A stretch of 24,490 nt of DNA from the IMG/VR virus record IMGVR_UViG_3300044615_001433, positions 1 through 24,490 of that record; one strand, 5' to 3'. The position numbers and the translations under genes are program-made. The DNA is from a virus. The notes beneath the pieces were generated by a model. It was given only the letters and a program-made list of their open reading frames with translations. It was not told the DNA's origin and ran no database searches. Below are positions 21,448-24,490 of the stretch, piece by piece (position 1 is the first letter of the stretch; the number at the start of each line of letters is the position of its first letter).

Positions 21448-21827
21448 TATAGACTTCCTGTAACATCACCAAGAACAGAAATAGTTCCAATCAAAGGTGT
21501 CCAGATTGTTTCTGAATCAATAGTTACCTGTAGATCAAATGTTAACTCTGTTACAACTGATTTAAAACCAGTTCCCCATAGTGACGTAATTGATGATGGA
21601 GCCATAATGTCTACATATCCTATTCCAGGTGTAACTTCCAGGGAATCAAGAAAGTCAGACTGAGGATCATAAGAAGTAGCCTCATACGTCCAATCAGATG
21701 TATCAAAATATGTTGTTTCGTCATCCTGTAAAAATTCCACACGGAGCGGAGATGTGTCTCCTCTAACTATTTGCCATTTAATACGAGCAGGATCTGCTCC
21801 AAATACTTCAGGTCCGTGGGTAGCCAT
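21447..21827 (-). CDS. Baseplate-type protein with BppU-N-like Ig fold
   Basis: A 126-residue protein. The segment ARIKWQIVRGDTSPLRVEFLQDD, a central DWTYEATSYDP strand, LTFDLQVTIDSETIWTPLIG and a terminal GTISVLGDVTG parallel the protein encoded at 10639-11049. It is the first minus-strand gene of the second tail module. Its promoter TGGTATAAT ends eight bases before the ATG, giving a message that would start at or within about two bases of the start codon. A hairpin with a following T run lies immediately upstream of that promoter. Probably a small baseplate or fibre-connecting subunit. Confidence 0.65.
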   Translation of the reverse strand: MATHGPEVFGADPARIKWQIVRGDTSPLRVEFLQDDETTYFDTSDWTYEATSYDPQSDFLDSLEVTPGIGYVDIMAPSSITSLWGTGFKSVVTELTFDLQVTIDSETIWTPLIGTISVLGDVTGSL

Positions 21828-21835
21828 AATAATTG

Positions 21836-21844
21836 ATTATACCA
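21836..21844 (-). promoter_or_regulatory. Promoter P1, TGGTATAAT, for the second tail module
   Basis: An extended -10 eight bases before the ATG at 21827. A TTGGTA at a 17-base spacing upstream could be its -35; this lies in one arm of the inverted repeat at 21850-21902. Confidence 0.65.
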
Positions 21845-21849
21845 TAAAA

Positions 21850-21902
21850 ATTGACTAATACCAAGGTTGGTGGGTATAGGACAAACCAAGGTATTAGCCA
21901 AT
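21850..21902 (-). terminator. Large interrupted hairpin with T run between two promoters
   Basis: Pairing ATTG/CAAT (21850-21853 with 21899-21902), CTAATACC/GGTATTAG (21855-21862 with 21890-21897) and GGTT/AACC (21865-21868 with 21884-21887) gives a three-part stem with a 15-base loop. On the minus strand it is soon followed by a run of five T residues. It lies between promoter P2 (21908-21916) and P1 (21836-21844), so it could end P2 transcripts early or act as an attenuator or operator. It may equally be a DNA-binding site. Confidence 0.4.
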
Positions 21903-21907
21903 AATAA

Positions 21908-21916
21908 ATTATACCA
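21908..21916 (-). promoter_or_regulatory. Promoter P2, second TGGTATAAT copy
   Basis: The 13-base sequence ATTATACCATAAA (plus strand) occurs at 21836-21848 and again at 21908-21920, so the extended -10 is duplicated on either side of the hairpin. A transcript from P2 would start within the first hairpin arm. Confidence 0.5.
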
Positions 21917-21928
21917 TAAAGGACAAAA

Positions 21929-21976
21929 CGGACATGATATTTAAAGTTATCAAATTGTTATAATAGCCAATGTCCG
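21929..21976 (+). promoter_or_regulatory. Plus-strand extended -10 promoter flanked by a CGGACAT inverted repeat
   Basis: TGTTATAAT (21956-21964) is an extended -10 directed to the plus-strand SGNH gene, with a leader of about 125 bases. CGGACAT (21929-21935) and ATGTCCG (21970-21976) form a 7-bp inverted repeat around it, one arm near -40 and the other at the start point. This would suit a repressor pair or looping site. The rest of the leader is AT-rich, with a second possible -10 (TATACT, 22018-22023), a short palindrome (AAGATATCTT) and the AGGAGAG site just before the ATG. Confidence 0.45.
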
Positions 21977-22096
21977 ATTTGTTACTTTTAGAACCATATG
22001 CCAAGATTGGGATAGTGTATACTTTTAAATATATAAGAGAAAAGAGTATCTTTATAGTTTTAAAAGATATCTTATATATAGTATATAGGAGAGTTT

Positions 22097-22984
22097 ATGA
22101 GTAAAGTTTATCATGAATATCTTTCTGGCAATCTTATTGGCCCAACAATAAGTATGAACATGGATATAAATAAAAACACGACCTATTTGCAAGTATGTCC
22201 AGACTGCTCCCACGATGAGTGCCTACCAGAAAGAGGTCGATCAAATGAAAAATCAAAAAGTACAAATTCTTTAGATCCAAAAATTTCTTACAGGATAAAC
22301 AACTTCGGTTATAGGTCTGATGATTTTGATATAAGAGATTCTGAATCTAATTTTTTATATAGCGGTTGCTCTAATACTTTTGGTATAGGGGTACCGCTTG
22401 AATCTATATGGGCCCATCAATTAAACTCTTTCTTAGGTGGAGAAAAATTTATAAGTTTGGGAATTAACAGTGGGTCTTACAAAACAATTGTTTATGATGT
22501 TTTTAATTACATAAGAAACTTCGGAAAACCAAAAGGTGTATTTTTACTTTTTCCAAACATTGAAAGACAAATAGTTTTTCTTGGCAATAACGATAAAAAT
22601 GTTAATATTTTTGTGCAAGTTTACAGAAATACTTCTTCAAAAATTTCAGAGGTCATTACAGAAAAATCAAATATGTTTGAGTTTTATAACACAGTCAAAA
22701 TGCTAGAAGACTATCTTTTTGAATTAGGTATACCACTTGTATGGACAACATGGGATATGGCGCTAGATAAGAAGATATCATTGACCAAGGGATTTAATAA
22801 CTATGCCAGCCTTGACAATTTTGATATTTATAACAAAACACAAAACGCCCCTATACCAGAAAAACTAGATAACGAGTATTGGAATGTAGCAAGAGACTCT
22901 TCGCACTTAGGATCAAAATATCATTTGTACTATGCGTCAATACTTTATGAAGAATGGAAAAGAAAATATGAAAAAAATAATTAA
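22097..22984 (+). CDS. SGNH/GDSL-hydrolase-like protein, plus-strand copy
   Basis: A 295-residue protein. NFLYSGCSNTFGIGVPLESIW contains the nucleophile-type S92. LGINSGSYKTIVYDVFNYI follows, with the block III asparagine N124. KPKGVFLLFPNIERQ is a core strand, and ARDSSHLGSKYHLYYA near the end gives the D267-x-x-H270 pair typical of SGNH esterases. Unlike the copy at 13344-14294 it has a short N-terminal CPDCSHDEC segment (C34, C37, C42) that could bind a metal. Likely an O-acyl esterase or transferase acting on a glycan. The ATG at 22097 has an AGGAGAG site. It is divergent from the tail genes and sits alone on its strand, apart from a micro-ORF overlapping its end. Confidence 0.7.
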   Translation: MSKVYHEYLSGNLIGPTISMNMDINKNTTYLQVCPDCSHDECLPERGRSNEKSKSTNSLDPKISYRINNFGYRSDDFDIRDSESNFLYSGCSNTFGIGVPLESIWAHQLNSFLGGEKFISLGINSGSYKTIVYDVFNYIRNFGKPKGVFLLFPNIERQIVFLGNNDKNVNIFVQVYRNTSSKISEVITEKSNMFEFYNTVKMLEDYLFELGIPLVWTTWDMALDKKISLTKGFNNYASLDNFDIYNKTQNAPIPEKLDNEYWNVARDSSHLGSKYHLYYASILYEEWKRKYEKNN

Positions 22985-23042
22985 CAAAATTAAATTTTAT
23001 TTTTTTAAAAGAAAAAACAAAAACAAAGACTATCTTTATTAA
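22968..23042 (+). CDS. Basic 24-residue micro-ORF
   Basis: A frame starting MKKIINKIKFYFFKRK and ending DYLY. It overlaps the last 17 bases of the SGNH gene and ends two bases before the stop of the convergent membrane-protein gene. It is rich in Lys and aromatic residues, with one acidic residue. The ribosome-binding site is weak (GGAAAAG). It resembles the 25-residue basic frame next to the other SGNH gene in size, charge and position, but not in sequence. It could be a real peptide or chance in AT-rich DNA. Confidence 0.35.
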   Translation: MKKIINKIKFYFFKRKNKNKDYLY

Positions 23043-23044
23043 AA

Positions 23045-23314
23045 TTACTTTTTTTCAACTTTTGCAATATGTTCAATTAAAATCTTATACATCTCGTCGA
23101 GTTTGTTTTCTTGTCGCAATCTTGACTTCTCTGAGGCAATCCTTTGCTCATCTAGTGCGGTTTCAAGTCTATTAACCTGGTCTTTTAGCGATGAGCCAGA
23201 ATTCGGCTTAAGTTCGCTGAGATAATGTTTTACAAGCCACTTGATTGCAAGTCCAAGTGATGATACAATTGTAAGTATGGCTACGATTAGCGAAGCCCAG
23301 TCCTGGATTGTCAT
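23045..23314 (-). CDS. Small membrane protein with coiled-coil tail, holin-like or DUF2746-like
   Basis: An 89-residue protein. Residues about 7-29 (ASLIVAILTIVSSLGLAIKWLV) form one membrane segment with a short N-terminal outside part. ELKPNSGSSLKDQVNRLE and a charged coiled coil to the Lys-rich end follow. The KPNSGSSLKDQV segment is common in small actinophage membrane proteins (DUF2746-like, from memory), some of which sit near lysis genes. A single membrane pass with a charged tail would fit a pinholin, a holin regulator or a membrane anchor. The TATAAT ends nine bases before its ATG, so the leader is a few bases at most. It is divergent from the plus-strand gene at 23347. Confidence 0.65.
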   Translation of the reverse strand: MTIQDWASLIVAILTIVSSLGLAIKWLVKHYLSELKPNSGSSLKDQVNRLETALDEQRIASEKSRLRQENKLDEMYKILIEHIAKVEKK

Positions 23315-23323
23315 AACTAGATT

Positions 23324-23329
23324 ATTATA
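23324..23329 (-). promoter_or_regulatory. -10 element of the small membrane protein gene
   Basis: A perfect TATAAT on the minus strand, nine bases before the ATG at 23314, without TGn. The 32-base gap to the divergent gene at 23347 also holds a TATTTT six bases before that ATG. Both genes may therefore be nearly leaderless from overlapping promoters; AAGGGG could also serve as a distant ribosome-binding site for the plus-strand gene. Confidence 0.45.
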
Positions 23330-23346
23330 AGGGGTATTTTACAAAA

Positions 23347-24117
23347 ATGAAAACAGACATACTTAACACACTAGAGTATTCTAAGAATTTAATTATATCC
23401 CCTGACATGGATGGTTTTATGACCGCAAAATTATTGGAGCGTTTTAACGGTTCGAAAATAGTGGGTTCGTATGACAAAAATATTTTATGTCTCGCCGACG
23501 GGATCAATCCAGAAGAATGCTTGTTCGTCGACTGCGATATGAATCGTCAAGAGTATGTATCTCTCGGCAACCATATGCGACTCTTAGAAGATAATATGTC
23601 AGTCGAGTCGTTTAATCCGAATGTGCACTTCGGCGTTTCGACATATAGCGACAAGTTTCCTTTCGCAACCGCTTTTTTGATTTCGTTCGCAATAGAGGCT
23701 GACCTATCCGAACAAGACCTTATACGCATGGCTTTCGCTGACTCAACTCTCAAGAACATGGAGAAATACAGCGATAACATGCGAAACTGGTCTACACGGA
23801 TGGATCATCATGCAACAAGGTACATAATAGACAATTCGGACATTGCAAAAAGAAATGATGCACAAGCAAGGTTTGATTATGTTGATCAATCATTTACATC
23901 AAAACGTTATGGCAAGACTCGTTACATAGATACCCTAAATAACGCCCTAGCAGGGCAGGAGATGAAGTTTGAGCCATTAGTCCAGGGTATGAAGTATGTA
24001 TGTGACAAAGTTGGCATAGAAACGCTTATAAGGTATAATAGAGATATCATCTCTTATGCAGAAATATTCACAGGAGAATATTCTGTTACATATGACCAAG
24101 AAAAGGAATGGGTATGA
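23347..24117 (+). CDS. Possible DHH-like phosphoesterase, mosaic gene
   Basis: A 256-residue protein without membrane segments. ISPDMDGFMTAKLL (D20, D22) resembles motif I of DHH-family phosphoesterases. LFVDCDM (D62, D64) and SLGNHM (N75, H76) resemble the second and third metal-binding motifs, and a literal DHH follows at 153-155. These enzymes cleave phosphodiesters with manganese. The similarity is by motif only and the C-terminal DHHA1 domain is not evident, so it may be a degenerate or new relative. Base use changes inside the gene: the first 460 bases are rich in TTCG/TCG (at least nine TTCG in about 360 bases), while the rest matches the AT-rich neighbours. This suggests recombination. 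Its end overlaps the next gene (ATGA). Confidence 0.5.
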   Translation: MKTDILNTLEYSKNLIISPDMDGFMTAKLLERFNGSKIVGSYDKNILCLADGINPEECLFVDCDMNRQEYVSLGNHMRLLEDNMSVESFNPNVHFGVSTYSDKFPFATAFLISFAIEADLSEQDLIRMAFADSTLKNMEKYSDNMRNWSTRMDHHATRYIIDNSDIAKRNDAQARFDYVDQSFTSKRYGKTRYIDTLNNALAGQEMKFEPLVQGMKYVCDKVGIETLIRYNRDIISYAEIFTGEYSVTYDQEKEWV

Positions 24118-24299
24118 CAAAAGAACAAATTTTAGAAATAATGATCGATACGGTAAATGAGCATAACTTTAATTTAATGCTCCAATCAGGAATGGACAAT
24201 GAAAAGATTCTAGAAACTCTTTCGGGCCAGCGTCCAGCATTGGAACATATGTTTGGTATGATTTATTCAAAACTTGAAGATGCAAAGGTTTTTGAGTAA
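24114..24299 (+). CDS. Small acidic helical protein of unknown function
   Basis: A 61-residue protein starting at the ATG at 24114. An ATG six bases earlier is in frame, but it directly touches the AAGGA site, whereas the later one is well spaced from it. The start overlaps the stop of the phosphoesterase-like gene in ATGA. The sequence (TKEQILEIMIDTVNEHNF, DNEKILETLSGQRPALEHMFGMIY) predicts three amphipathic helices, with no cysteines or membrane segment. It is probably a small partner of the gene before it. I do not recognise a family. Confidence 0.6.
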   Translation: MTKEQILEIMIDTVNEHNFNLMLQSGMDNEKILETLSGQRPALEHMFGMIYSKLEDAKVFE

Positions 24300-24312
24300 A
24301 ATCTGAAAAATT

Positions 24313-24490
24313 TTATTTGCCACAACTACAGTTCGTGCAGCAAGTTTCTGAAAATAATTTTACAGCCAAGGATGTCTCTTCTGGTCTGCCCAAATCTTCC
24401 CAAAATACTTCTCTTCCCATGTTGTCTGTTACTGGGAATGGACTTGATTCGAATTTAGGGTTTTGTGGTTCTGGGCGTACTTCTATGTCC
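24313..24490 (-). CDS. Partial protein with Cys-rich C-terminus
   Basis: An open frame of 58 codons that enters from the right edge and ends at TAA (24313-24315). The visible end reads EVRPEPQNPKFESSPFPVTD, then MGREVFWEDLGRPEETSLAV and a terminal SETCCTNCSCGK. The last cysteines (CC-x-x-C-x-C) could bind zinc, copper or an iron-sulfur cluster, or form disulfides. The 5' part is outside the window. It is convergent with the plus-strand gene ending at 24299, with 13 bases between the stops. Confidence 0.55.
   Translation of the reverse strand, partial: DIEVRPEPQNPKFESSPFPVTDNMGREVFWEDLGRPEETSLAVKLFSETCCTNCSCGK

Noticed and set aside
24297-24315. TAAAAT/ATTTTA pairing between the last two convergent genes as a terminator
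   Set aside because: The stem is only A-T pairs and too weak to call.
1-24490. tRNA genes, integrase or transposase genes, attachment sites, replication origin
   Set aside because: No cloverleaf-like sequence, recombinase motif or terminal repeat was recognised when reading both strands; this was a visual search only.

Overview
The window looks like part of the genome of a tailed bacteriophage (Caudoviricetes). It is AT-rich and densely packed, and most genes lie on the minus strand. It carries long fibre-like structural genes, phage tail N-terminal domains of the Mtd type, a signal-peptide transglycosylase and a B12-dependent ribonucleotide reductase. There are no rRNA, tRNA, integrase, transposase or CRISPR signals. 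Three traits suggest, without proving, a Gram-positive and perhaps low-GC planktonic actinobacterial host: leaderless genes with extended -10 promoters, a monomeric class II ribonucleotide reductase, and a small membrane protein resembling those of actinophages. Host assignment is inference.

Layout. Bases 1-2363 (minus) hold the start of a class II ribonucleotide reductase gene, a phage protein of unknown function, a hypothetical protein and a GNAT-like acetyltransferase. Bases 2370-11601 (minus) are a tail-fibre/baseplate module. It includes a two-Ig, Pro-rich, GAF-repeat protein with a Hint-like C-terminus, two proteins with Mtd-type N-termini, a long Ala-rich coiled-coil fibre and several small tail proteins. 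Bases 11628-12268 (plus) are one lysis-type gene with its own promoter and an intrinsic-terminator-like hairpin inside the coding sequence. Bases 12270-16217 (minus) are a compact cassette: Cys-rich protein, 2OG-Fe(II) dioxygenase, fucosyltransferase-like glycosyltransferase, micro-ORF, SGNH hydrolase and GDP-mannose 3,5-epimerase. Bases 16231-21827 (minus) are a second tail module, with a Pro-rich fibre carrying four copies of a cysteine module, an Ig-repeat protein and a collagen-like protein. Bases 21828-22096 are a promoter-dense divergent region. Bases 22097-24490 hold a second SGNH protein (plus), a small membrane protein (minus), a possible DHH-like phosphoesterase and a small protein (plus), and the C-terminus of a Cys-rich protein (minus).

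How the genes may work together. The two tail modules are full of Pro/Thr/Ser-rich (TPVP-type) and collagen-like (GPQGPAG-type) segments. Between them lie genes for a dioxygenase with an HxD...H centre, a GDP-L-sugar-forming epimerase and a fucosyltransferase-like enzyme. A coherent but untested reading is that the phage hydroxylates and O-glycosylates its own tail fibres. Alternatively, the enzymes may remodel a host surface glycan.

Transcription appears to be organised almost gene by gene. TGnTATAAT-type motifs recur at gene starts, six of them placed so that the transcript would begin at or within about two bases of the start codon, and several overlap the stop codon of the preceding gene.
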